A DNA stretch of 64,000 nucleotides from Devosia sp. Root413D1 (GTDB taxonomy: Bacteria > Pseudomonadota > Alphaproteobacteria > Rhizobiales > Devosiaceae). Position numbers and translations under genes: made by a program. Shown piece by piece: positions 51,585 to 58,918 of this stretch (positions within the stretch are counted from its first letter, which is position 1; every line of letters begins with the position of its first letter). The notes under the pieces are model-generated. The model searched no databases. It was not told the DNA's origin and worked only from the letters and a program-made list of their open reading frames with translations. Where the stretch lies: positions 186,001 through 250,000 of the forward strand of contig NZ_LMEA01000008.1 in NCBI RefSeq assembly GCF_001425235.1, written 5' to 3'.

Positions 51585-52756
51585 AGCCGCACCGCGAAGG
51601 TCTTGCGCGGATCGAACGCGTCGCGCACCGCCTCGCCGATGAAGACGAGGAGAATGAGGATCGCGGCGATGACCACAAAGCTGGTGATCGCAAGCCACGG
51701 GGCGAACAGGTATTCCTTGCCCTGGCTGAGGAGCTCGCCGAGCGAGGGTGAACCACTCGGCAGGCCGAAGCCGATGAAATCGAGCGCCGTCAGCGTGGTG
51801 ACCGAACCGGCGACGATGAACGGCGCAAAGGTGAGGGTCGCCACGGTTGCGTTGGGCAGCAGGTGCCGTGTCATCAGCGCGATGTTCGATACGCCCAGGG
51901 CCCGCGCGGCGGCGACGTACTCGAGGTTGCGGGCGCGCAGGAACTCCGCCCGCACGATGCCGACCAACGAGGTCCACGAGAATAGCAGCAGGATGCCGAG
52001 CAATACCCAGAAGCTGGGAGTGAGAACACTGGAGATGATCAGCAGCAGATAGAGGGACGGAATGGCGCCGTAGATCTCGAGGAAGCGCTGGCCGGTGAGA
52101 TCGACCCAGCCGCCGAAGAAGCCCTGGATGGCGCCGACGGTGATGCCGATAATGGACGAGAAGAAGCTGAGGATCAGGCCGAACATCACCGAGATGCGGA
52201 AGCCGTAGAGCAGCCGGGCCAGCACGTCGCGGCCCTGATCATCGGTGCCGAGCCAGTGAAAATTGCCGAGGCTGCAATTGGGATCGTCGACGCCCTGGGG
52301 AAGCAATTGGCAGCGCACCTCGACCGACTGCAACCAGGATGGAGCGGAGGGCACCGGCACGGACAGCGCATCATCGACGGTGCTGTAGGAAAAGCGGATC
52401 GGCGGCCACAGCATCCAGCCGTTGGCGTTGATCTCATCCGCGATGAACGGGTCGCGATAGTTGGTGACGGCGAAAAAGCCGCCGAACTTGGTCTCTGGAT
52501 ATTCGATGAGCGCCGGGAACAGCAGTTCGCCCTTGTACGAGGCCATGAGCGGCCGGTCGTTGGCGACCAGTTCGGAGCAGAGGGTCACCGCCAGCAGGAT
52601 GAGGAAGACCCACAGCGACCAGACGCCGCGGCGGTTACCCTGGAATACCTTGAGCCGTCGCCGGTTGATCGGCGACAGCAGCGGCGCCGAGCGCGCCGCA
52701 TCGGCGGGGGCGAAGGCGATGAGCGGCGGGCCGAGGCGTAGTCCGGTGGCGTGCAT
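51581..52756 (-). CDS. Peptide ABC transporter permease (YejE-like)
   Basis: The 391-residue protein has an N-terminal cytosolic stretch, a first helix (VWSLWVFLILLAVTLCSEL), a periplasmic loop with FGGFFAVTNYRDPFIADEIN and FHWLGTDDQGRDVLARLLYG, then five helices and the coupling loop EYVAAARALGVSNIALMTRH. The long loop after helix 1 is typical of YejE. It overlaps yejB by one base and yejF by four, indicating an operon. Confidence 0.94.
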   Translation of the reverse strand: MHATGLRLGPPLIAFAPADAARSAPLLSPINRRRLKVFQGNRRGVWSLWVFLILLAVTLCSELVANDRPLMASYKGELLFPALIEYPETKFGGFFAVTNYRDPFIADEINANGWMLWPPIRFSYSTVDDALSVPVPSAPSWLQSVEVRCQLLPQGVDDPNCSLGNFHWLGTDDQGRDVLARLLYGFRISVMFGLILSFFSSIIGITVGAIQGFFGGWVDLTGQRFLEIYGAIPSLYLLLIISSVLTPSFWVLLGILLLFSWTSLVGIVRAEFLRARNLEYVAAARALGVSNIALMTRHLLPNATVATLTFAPFIVAGSVTTLTALDFIGFGLPSGSPSLGELLSQGKEYLFAPWLAITSFVVIAAILILLVFIGEAVRDAFDPRKTFAVRL

Positions 52757-53865
52757 CACACCTTCCGGCTCTCGAAATCGATCCGCGGATCGATCCACAT
52801 GTACATGAGGTCGGAGATCAGTCCAAGGACCAGGCCGACCAGCGAGAAGATGTAGAAGGTGGCAAAGACCACCGAATAGTCGCGGTTGATCACCGACTGG
52901 TAGCTGAGATAACCGAGCCCATCGAGCGAGAACACCGTCTCGATCAGCAGCGAGCCGCCGAAGAACGCGCCGACGAATGCGGCGGGGAAACCGGCGATCA
53001 CCAGCAGCATAGCGTTGCGAAACACATGGCCGTAGAGCACCCGCTTTTCGGTGAGGCCTTTGGCGCGGGCGACGGTGACGTATTGCTTGGAAATCTCGTC
53101 GATGAACGAGTTCTTGATCAGCATGGTGGCGGTGGCGAAAGCGCCGAGCGCCATTGCGGTGATGGGCAGGGTGATGTGCCAGAGATAGTCGAGGATCTGG
53201 CTGTACCAGGGCAGGCTCGACCAGTTCTCCGAGACCAGTCCGCGCAACGGGAAGATATCGAGGAAACTGCCGCCGGCGAACAGTACGATCAACAGCACGG
53301 CGACGACGAAATCGGGCAGGGAGTAGCCAACGATGACGATGGCGGAGGTGCTGACGTCGAAGCGGCTGCCGTCCCTGACCGCCTTGGCGATGCCCAGAGG
53401 GATCGAGATGCCGTAGCTGAGCAGCGTCATCCATAGCCCGAGCGTAATCGACACCGGAAGCTTCTGGATGATCAGGTCGATGACCGGCACGCCACGCGAG
53501 TAGCTGTCGCCGAAATCGAAGCGGACGTAGTTCCACACCATGGTGAAGAAGCGCTCGAGCGGCGGCTTGTCGAAGCCGAACTGCTTTTCGATGCGGGCGA
53601 GGATCTCGGGCCGGATACCCTTTGCCCCGCGGTAGGTCGAATTCTCGTTCTGGTCGGTGGACTTGACGACGTTCTGGCCGGCGAAATCGCCCTCGGCATT
53701 GCCGATGACGCCCTCCGAGACGCTGACCGACTGGCCGCTCATCTGCGCGATATAGTTCTCGACCGGTCCGCCGGGCGCAAACTGGGTGATGACGAAAGAG
53801 ACCACCAGCATCCCGAACATGGTCGGGATGATCAGCAGCAGGCGTCTCAGGATGTAGGCGCCCAA
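52756..53865 (-). CDS. Peptide ABC transporter permease (YejB-like)
   Basis: The 369-residue DppB-type permease starts with YILRRLLLIIPTMFGMLVVS. It has a long periplasmic insert after helix 1 (about residues 35-95, with GAKGIRPEILARIEKQFGFD), as YejB does, then LMTLLSYGISIPLGI-like helices (here LWMTLLSYGISIPLGIAKAV). The coupling loop is EISKQYVTVARAKGLTEKRV. It is first in the yejBEFA operon; 53866-53950 upstream would hold the promoter, unless transcription continues from the isomerase gene 85 bp upstream. Confidence 0.94.
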   Translation of the reverse strand: MGAYILRRLLLIIPTMFGMLVVSFVITQFAPGGPVENYIAQMSGQSVSVSEGVIGNAEGDFAGQNVVKSTDQNENSTYRGAKGIRPEILARIEKQFGFDKPPLERFFTMVWNYVRFDFGDSYSRGVPVIDLIIQKLPVSITLGLWMTLLSYGISIPLGIAKAVRDGSRFDVSTSAIVIVGYSLPDFVVAVLLIVLFAGGSFLDIFPLRGLVSENWSSLPWYSQILDYLWHITLPITAMALGAFATATMLIKNSFIDEISKQYVTVARAKGLTEKRVLYGHVFRNAMLLVIAGFPAAFVGAFFGGSLLIETVFSLDGLGYLSYQSVINRDYSVVFATFYIFSLVGLVLGLISDLMYMWIDPRIDFESRKV

Positions 53866-53950
53866 TGGCGGCTCCAGTCGTCCGGGATCAGTTCAAGCTA
53901 GCAACGCAGCACTGTGGGCCGGATTGCGGCAAATCACCAAGGAGTGAATG

Positions 53951-54805
53951 TCACGGGCGCACCGCGAAATCGATGCCGGCGGCATCGCCGACCGCGAAGA
54001 GGCGGTCGCGCGCCACTGCATACTCCTCGCCCTTGAGGTGCTCGAGCATCAGCGGCACTTCGCGCGGCAGACGACTCAACTCGCCCAGATAAGTGCGGTA
54101 GTCGAGCACGCCCTCGCCGATCTGCACCTCGTCGAGGTGCAGTGCCGCCTGGTGATAGAGCTTGATGTCTTTGGCGTGACACGACACCACCCACTGGCCA
54201 AGCTTACTGAAGCACTCGCGGATCAGCGCGCCGTTATCGAAATACACCCGCGGCGTCATGATGAGGTTCACCGGGTCGAAATGCGCGCCGAACATCGGGC
54301 GGTCGATGGCGCGGATCAGCTCGACATAGTTGTCGACGCTGTCCGGCAGGGAATACTGCATCATCTCGAGCGCAAATTTTGCGCGGGTCGGCTTCACGGT
54401 ATCAAGCAGGTAGCGCACGGTTTCGACCGAGGCGTCGAAGGCCTCGGGGCTCATGTTCTCGGCCGCTGGGGCATAGTCGGTGCCAGCCTGAAACGAGCCG
54501 ATATAGCTGACAGCGCACCCGGCCCCCACAGCGTCGGCGATGGCGAGACGCTCGACCGCGTAGGCGAGGTTGGCCTTGCGCACCGCCTCATCGGGCGAGA
54601 CGAGGTTACGCCAGATGCCGATCTCGGCCAGCACGATGTTCTCGGCGGCAAACGCCTGCTCGATCGCGACAAGGCGGTCGCGATCGTCGAGCCTCACCTC
54701 CGGCACATAGGCGGCGCCATAGCCGAAATCGCGATGCGCCCGGGCGAAGGCGTCGGGATCCTCGCTGCCGATGGGCAAGCCGTGCCCGCCGAGCCGGATA
54801 GCCAT
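53951..54805 (-). CDS. Xylose isomerase-like TIM barrel protein (sugar epimerase/isomerase)
   Basis: The 284-residue protein has AP_endonuc_2/xylose-isomerase-like barrel features: IVLAEIGIWRNLVSPDEAVR, FALEMMQYSLPDSVDNYVEL with the metal Glu, FGAHFDPVNLIMTPRVYFD with His and Asp, SCHAKDIKLYHQAALHLDEV and LMLEHLKGEEYAVARDRLF with the final Glu. It probably isomerises or epimerises a keto-sugar; the substrate is unknown. It overlaps the upstream epimerase gene by one base (TGATG), so the two act in one sugar or sugar-acid pathway. Confidence 0.85.
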   Translation of the reverse strand: MAIRLGGHGLPIGSEDPDAFARAHRDFGYGAAYVPEVRLDDRDRLVAIEQAFAAENIVLAEIGIWRNLVSPDEAVRKANLAYAVERLAIADAVGAGCAVSYIGSFQAGTDYAPAAENMSPEAFDASVETVRYLLDTVKPTRAKFALEMMQYSLPDSVDNYVELIRAIDRPMFGAHFDPVNLIMTPRVYFDNGALIRECFSKLGQWVVSCHAKDIKLYHQAALHLDEVQIGEGVLDYRTYLGELSRLPREVPLMLEHLKGEEYAVARDRLFAVGDAAGIDFAVRP

Positions 54806-55662
54806 CAGACGTGGTTCCGCCAGCTATGCTGCGGGTTGTAGTCCAGCAGGCGGCGGGCCTTGTCGATCGACAGCAGCGTGCCGTTCTGGCTGAGTTCGCG
54901 CTTGTGCGGCACCTTGGGGAACACTTCGGCCATCAGCGACATGTTGGAACGGCTCATCACCGTATCCTGGTTGGCGATGATAAAGGCCTCGAACCCCTTG
55001 AACTCGGCCTCGATGCCGCGGCGTACCGCCTGCGCCCCATCGCGCGCGTCGATATAGCCCCAGAGGTTCCATTTCCTCAGCTTGGGGTCGGCGTCGAAGG
55101 CCGGGAACGCTTTGTAGTCTTCGACATCCATGACGTTGGAAAAGCGCAGGCCGACGATCTTCAGCTCCGGATCCCAGCGGCAGAACTGCGCCGCCATCGT
55201 CTCGTCGAGGAGCTTGCCGAGCGAATAGGCGGTTTCGGGACGGGGGAAATACTCCTCGTCGATCGGAACGTAAGGCGGCGGCGTTTCGAAGGGCAGCCCG
55301 AGCACGGTTTCGCTCGAGGCGAAGACAACGTTCTTGACCCCGGCAAGGCGGCAGGCCTCGAACACGTTGTAGCTGGTGGGCACATTGTTCGCGACGGTGC
55401 GGCTATTGGCGAACAGACCTGGCGCTGGGATCGCGGCGAGATGCACCACGGCATCGAACGGGCCGTGGCGTTCATCGACGCCGCCAAGGATCGCCTGCGC
55501 CACCTGGCCGAAATCGGTGAGGTCGATGCGGACGGTCGGGCAGATCGGGTCTTTCGGCAGCGTCTGGTCAATATTGAGGACGGAATAGCCGTTGGTCACC
55601 AGGTCCTTGAGCACCGCTCGTCCCAGCTTGCCGCTGCCGCCCGTCACCAGAACCTTGGCCAT
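54805..55662 (-). CDS. NAD-dependent epimerase/dehydratase (uronate dehydrogenase-like)
   Basis: The 285-residue extended SDR has the NAD motif VLVTGGSGKLGRAVLKDL, VVHLAAIPAPGLFANSRTVA, the catalytic Ser in FASSETVLG and Tyr-Lys in YSLGKLLDETMA. The short length and the sequence around the active site resemble uronate dehydrogenases and simple sugar epimerases. It leads a two-gene unit with the isomerase-like gene. The composite repeat copy 2 lies 37 bp upstream of its start. Confidence 0.87.
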   Translation of the reverse strand: MAKVLVTGGSGKLGRAVLKDLVTNGYSVLNIDQTLPKDPICPTVRIDLTDFGQVAQAILGGVDERHGPFDAVVHLAAIPAPGLFANSRTVANNVPTSYNVFEACRLAGVKNVVFASSETVLGLPFETPPPYVPIDEEYFPRPETAYSLGKLLDETMAAQFCRWDPELKIVGLRFSNVMDVEDYKAFPAFDADPKLRKWNLWGYIDARDGAQAVRRGIEAEFKGFEAFIIANQDTVMSRSNMSLMAEVFPKVPHKRELSQNGTLLSIDKARRLLDYNPQHSWRNHV

Positions 55663-55698
55663 TTCCCGTCCTCCCGAAACTGATTTGCCCGAAAGCCT

Positions 55699-55799
55699 AG
55701 AGCGCTTTCAGGAAAAGTTGCAGACTTTTCCGGTTCGAAAGCACGACAAAAATGACCAGGAGCGTTTTTTGGCGTTTCATTGAAACGGCGAAACGCTCC
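55699..55799 (-). repeat. Composite dispersed repeat, copy 2 (inverted)
   Basis: Read on the minus strand it has the same order as copy 1 at 34817: a hairpin (GGAGCGTTTCGCCGTTTCAA ...), a spacer, then TTTCGAACCGGAAAAGTCTG and ...GAAAGCGCTCT. The 25-base core is identical in both. It lies in the 317-bp gap 55663-55979 between divergent genes, beside operator 1. Confidence 0.85.
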
Positions 55800-55829
55800 G
55801 ACACGGGTTGGGGCCATTCTGTCACGAGG

Positions 55830-55857
55830 CTGAACGCACTCGTCAGTGCCGGTTCAA
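55830..55857 (+). promoter_or_regulatory. Conserved 28-bp operator-like element, copy 1
   Basis: CTGAACG, 14 bp with a central TCA, then GGTTCAA. TGAAC and GTTCA form an inverted repeat 21 bp apart, two helical turns. It lies 122 bp before the first gene of the exported-protein family. The same element with identical spacing precedes three more genes. Confidence 0.7.
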
Positions 55858-55979
55858 AGCCGATGGCGCACTCTCCTGTCCAGCGTCAGGAGGCGGATCG
55901 CTTCATCGCGATCCCCTCGATTGGAAAAGGACTACGACGTGCGGGCCAACCCCCCGCCGCCCCACCCCAGGAGACTGAA

Positions 55980-56393
55980 ATGACCAAGCTCGCACTTGCC
56001 GCGACATTCGCGGTTGCCATGCTGACTTCGTTCTCTGCTATTCCTGCCAATGCCCAACCAAGGGATACATGCACCGCCGGCCCCCAGTGTCCCAGCCATG
56101 GGGGCGGTAGCGACCCCTATTGCGGCGACCAGCTCGGTGTGCTGAAGCGCGTGATGCCCGCCGAAGTGCTCGGCGTCGACCGCCACTACCGTGTCTGGAT
56201 CACCGAGTTCTGCACCTCCGAGACGTTGATGCGCTCTGACGGCAACGCCGCGTACCTGCGCACCGCCATCGCCAAGAACGATGTGCTCACTGACGTGCTG
56301 ACCGAGCGCGGCTTCCATGCCGACGACGTCTACGCGGTCAAGATGATGGGCGACGACACCATCAACCTCTACGTCCACGATTTCGGACGCTGA
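55980..56393 (+). CDS. Small exported protein, tandem family member 1
   Basis: The 137-residue product starts at ATG after AGGAG (seven-base spacing), with signal peptide LALAATFAVAMLTSFSAIPA cleaved after NAQ. A Cys- and Gly-rich stretch leads into a shared domain: CGDQLGVLKRVMPAEVLGVD, VWITEFC, AAYLRTAIAKNDVLTDVLTE, GFHADDVYAVKMMGDDTINL and YVHDFGR. Two Cys about 40 residues apart may pair. I do not recognise the domain. Three paralogues follow in the same direction. Confidence 0.82.
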   Translation: MTKLALAATFAVAMLTSFSAIPANAQPRDTCTAGPQCPSHGGGSDPYCGDQLGVLKRVMPAEVLGVDRHYRVWITEFCTSETLMRSDGNAAYLRTAIAKNDVLTDVLTERGFHADDVYAVKMMGDDTINLYVHDFGR

Positions 56394-56445
56394 TCCAACT
56401 CGGCTCTGATGATGCGGTACGGGTTGGCCCGTTCCTGTCGCCAAT

Positions 56446-56473
56446 CTGAACGGCGTCATCAGAGCCGGTTCAA
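56446..56473 (+). promoter_or_regulatory. Conserved 28-bp operator-like element, copy 2
   Basis: CTGAACG-N14-GGTTCAA, with ATCAG in the middle, as in copy 1. It lies 84 bp before the second family gene, within the gap 56394-56557. Confidence 0.7.
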
Positions 56474-56557
56474 CGTGATGAGCCCAACTCCTGGCCATCG
56501 TACGAGCAGCAATGTCTCGCACCCCGCGGCGTTAGCCGCATTGACCAAGGAGATAAA

Positions 56558-56971
56558 ATGCCCAAGCTCGCTCTCGCCGCGACCTTCGCCATCGCGATGC
56601 TCACTTCGTTCTCAAGCGCACCGACGCAGGCCCAGGTTCAGCTGGACACCCCATGCGGCCAGGCCAGCTGTCCTCAGGGCGGCTCCACCACCACCTCTTG
56701 CGGCAATCAGCTCGGTGCGCTGAAGCGCGTGCTGCCCGCCGAGGTGCTCGGCGTCGACAGCCATTATCGTGTCTGGGTCACCGAGTTCTGCACCTCCGCG
56801 ACATTGATGCGCTCCGACGGCAATGCCGCCTATCTCCGCACCGCCATCGCCAAGAACGACGTGCTCACCGACCTGCTGGCCGAGCGCGGTTTCCATGCCG
56901 ACGACGTCTACGCCGTCAAGATGATGGGCGACGACACCATCAACCTTTACGTCCACAATTTCGGACGCTGA
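56558..56971 (+). CDS. Small exported protein, tandem family member 2
   Basis: The 137-residue product is a close copy of member 1: signal sequence LALAATFAIAMLTSFSSAPT, a variable Cys/Gly/Ser stretch (about residues 27-47), then an almost identical C-terminal domain ending GDDTINLYVHNFGR. The start follows AAGGAGA. The near identity of DNA in the domain-coding halves shows a recent duplication, while the linker has diverged quickly. Confidence 0.83.
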   Translation: MPKLALAATFAIAMLTSFSSAPTQAQVQLDTPCGQASCPQGGSTTTSCGNQLGALKRVLPAEVLGVDSHYRVWVTEFCTSATLMRSDGNAAYLRTAIAKNDVLTDLLAERGFHADDVYAVKMMGDDTINLYVHNFGR

Positions 56972-56994
56972 TCCAACACCTTGGTGCTAAACTG

Positions 56995-57027
56995 ACGCCG
57001 GATCGGCCGCGGGGCCGACCGGCGTTT
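56995..57027 (+). terminator. Hairpin terminator after family member 2
   Basis: ACGCCGG/CCGGCGT and TCGGCC/GGCCGA make a 13-pair stem with one bulged A and a GCGG loop, followed by TTT. It lies 24 bases past the stop codon. Confidence 0.55.
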
Positions 57028-57075
57028 GTGCATTCGCGGCCCCCGGCGCCGCAGCCAACCACAGGAGACCGCCAG

Positions 57076-57444
57076 ATGAAGAAGCTCATGCTGGGCGCTG
57101 TTACTGCCGTCGCGCTCGGCGCGTCGATGATTCCGCCCGCGCTCGCCACCGCCCTTCCGATCGAGAAGGATGACGATGTCTGCGATGACTACCTTGGCGT
57201 GCTGAAGCGCGTCACGCCGGACGACATCGCAGGCGTGACGGAGCGACAGCGAGTCTGGGTCACTGAATACTGCCCCGGCCGCTCAGTTCTGAGGACCGAG
57301 GGCAATGCCGCCTCGGTGCGGTCGGCCATCGGCGACAACGAAGCGCTGGCCGCTGCGTTGCGCCAGAAGGGCTTTTCCGCCAGTGACGTGTTCGCCGTCA
57401 AGATGATGGGCGACGACACCGTCAATCTCTACGTTCATCGCTAG
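57076..57444 (+). CDS. Small exported protein, tandem family member 3
   Basis: The 122-residue product has a signal peptide (LGAVTAVALGASMIPPALA) and a diverged version of the shared domain: VCDDYLGVLKRVTPDDIAGV, VWVTEYCPG, NAASVRSAIGDNEALAAALR, GFSASDVFAVKMMGDDTVNL and YVHR. It lacks the Cys/Gly-rich linker. CAGGAGACCGCCAG precedes the ATG. Unlike its neighbours it has no operator-like element directly upstream, and a hairpin separates it from member 2, so its promoter is unclear. Confidence 0.8.
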   Translation: MKKLMLGAVTAVALGASMIPPALATALPIEKDDDVCDDYLGVLKRVTPDDIAGVTERQRVWVTEYCPGRSVLRTEGNAASVRSAIGDNEALAAALRQKGFSASDVFAVKMMGDDTVNLYVHR

Positions 57445-57497
57445 ACGAGTGCAGGTATTCGGCGCCCTCCGTCGGGTGCTGTTTCTATGAATGATCT

Positions 57498-57525
57498 CTG
57501 AATGCCCGGATCAGCGGCGGTTCAA
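57498..57525 (+). promoter_or_regulatory. Conserved 28-bp operator-like element, copy 3
   Basis: CTGAATG-N14-GGTTCAA with ATCAG in the middle. A further TGAATG lies 11 bp upstream, one helical turn, giving tandem half-sites as for OmpR-type regulators. It is 92 bp before member 4. Confidence 0.7.
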
Positions 57526-57617
57526 ACGCCCCGCACTATTTCCGCCGCCAACGAAGCGCTGAGCGCGACGAACGGCGGCAGGGGTGCCGCCGGGCAATCA
57601 AACTGTTGAGAGAGATC

Positions 57618-58229
57618 ATGAAAAACCTGAAACTCATTCTGCTGGCCCTGGTGGCCACCTTCGGCCTTGCGGTCATCACTACGCTTCCCGCCCAGGCTAT
57701 GAACTGCGGCGCCGGCATCGCCTGTGGCGGTGGTGGCGGTGGCGGCGGTGGTGGTGACGACACCTCCGACGGCGGCGAGCCGTTCGATCCGTTCTGCCAT
57801 GTTGTCGACTGCGACGAACCGGAGATCGCCGAAGAAGGCTGTATGAAGAACTGCGACCAGCCGGACATTCCGAAGATCGCCGAGGAAGGCTGCATGAAGA
57901 ACTGCCAGCCCGGCAAGCCGGGCGACGATCCGGAGATCCCGGGTAACGTGGCTGGCCTGGTGCGTTGCGATGCCCAGATCGGCGACCTCGCCAAAGTGAC
58001 CGCCAAGCAGATCGGTAGCGTCAAGGGCCGCGATGCGGTGGATGTGGTGCCGGTTTGCGTCGACAAGAACCTGGTCGAGCAGCAGCTCGGCGTCGACAGC
58101 CTGCGCAGCGCCATCGCCCAGAACGACAAGATGGACAAGGCCTTGGACCAGGGCGGCTATGCTGCTGACGACGTGGTTGGCGTGATCGTCGGTCGCAGCT
58201 CGGCGGTGCTCTACGTCCACGCTCTCTGA
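57618..58229 (+). CDS. Exported protein, tandem family member 4 with Gly and Cys-rich insert
   Basis: The 203-residue product has a signal peptide (LILLALVATFGLAVITTLPA), a run of about ten Gly, then an acidic Cys-containing region with an exact tandem ten-residue repeat, IAEEGCMKNC, twice. The shared domain follows: RCDAQIGDLAKVTAKQIGSV, VVPVC, SLRSAIAQNDKMDKALDQGG and SSAVLYVHAL. The repeat and Gly run suggest recent slippage. Function unknown; export to the periplasm or surface is expected. Confidence 0.8.
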   Translation: MKNLKLILLALVATFGLAVITTLPAQAMNCGAGIACGGGGGGGGGGDDTSDGGEPFDPFCHVVDCDEPEIAEEGCMKNCDQPDIPKIAEEGCMKNCQPGKPGDDPEIPGNVAGLVRCDAQIGDLAKVTAKQIGSVKGRDAVDVVPVCVDKNLVEQQLGVDSLRSAIAQNDKMDKALDQGGYAADDVVGVIVGRSSAVLYVHAL

Positions 58230-58251
58230 GCGACAACCAACGACTGATTGA

Positions 58252-58285
58252 AGGGCGGGTACCGAGAAGGTTCCCGCCCTTTCCT
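58252..58285 (+). terminator. Rho-independent terminator after family member 4
   Basis: AGGGCGGGTACC and GGTTCCCGCCCT pair around GAGAA and are followed by TTCCTTATT. It lies 22 bases past the stop codon. Confidence 0.75.
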
Positions 58286-58323
58286 TATTGCTGCCGCGAC
58301 ATTGCCCTGCCGATGAATGCTGT

Positions 58324-58351
58324 CTGAATGACGGGCTCACTAGGGGTTCAA
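58324..58351 (+). promoter_or_regulatory. Conserved 28-bp operator-like element, copy 4
   Basis: CTGAATG-N14-GGTTCAA with CTCAC in the middle, and an extra TGAATG 11 bp upstream as in copy 3. It is 59 bp before the SH3-like gene, which is not a member of the tandem family, so the element marks a regulon rather than a duplicated block. Confidence 0.7.
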
Positions 58352-58410
58352 TCGGGGAAGGGCATGGTCGGGACAACAGAACGAAACCCGGCCCCCGAAA
58401 GGATGCCACG

Positions 58411-58752
58411 ATGAACAGATCCCATGAGAAGCTGCTGGTCGCGACCCTCGCCGGTCTGATCATTGCCAGCGCCGCCGTTTTCGCCATCCAGCCCGCCATG
58501 GCCGCCGGCTATGACGTCGAGAGCCCCGCCCACATCGTCGGTGTGAAAAAGTGGGATACGCTCAATGTCCGCAAGTGGCCCGCCTCCTATTCGCAGAAGA
58601 TCGGCGAGTTCGAGCCCAAGAGCTCGGTCTGGGTCGAGCGCTGCATCATCTCCCCGCAGGGCGGGGCCGACTGGTGCCTCGTCGAACAGCAGGACACCAA
58701 GGGCTGGGTGAACGCCAAGTTCCTGAAGCTGGCCTACGACTGGGACATCTGA
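58411..58752 (+). CDS. Exported SH3-like domain protein
   Basis: The 113-residue product has a signal peptide (LVATLAGLIIASAAVFAI, cleaved after AMA) and a bacterial SH3-like domain: DTLNVRKWPASYSQKIGEFE, SSVWVERCI, DWCLVEQQDTKGWVNAKFLK. The two Cys flank the central strand and may pair. Such domains bind peptidoglycan or partner proteins in the periplasm. It has its own operator-like element and terminator. Confidence 0.88.
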   Translation: MNRSHEKLLVATLAGLIIASAAVFAIQPAMAAGYDVESPAHIVGVKKWDTLNVRKWPASYSQKIGEFEPKSSVWVERCIISPQGGADWCLVEQQDTKGWVNAKFLKLAYDWDI

Positions 58753-58862
58753 TCCCCAAGTCTCCTGCCGCGTTGCTCCAAACGGCGTGGCAGGTTCCTG
58801 TGACGACCCGACTACCCCCATGCACACGTGCCTTTGACTGACCTCCGAAACATTGACTTCAC

Positions 58863-58900
58863 GGCCCGGACGCGTTCCCTAGGAACCTCCGGGCCTTTTT
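58863..58900 (+). terminator. Rho-independent terminator before the asparaginase gene
   Basis: GGCCCGGA and TCCGGGCC form an eight-pair stem directly followed by TTTTT. It lies 110 bases past the SH3-like gene and 18 bases before the asparaginase start. Confidence 0.8.
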
Positions 58901-58918
58901 CTTTTGAAGAGCTGAGTT

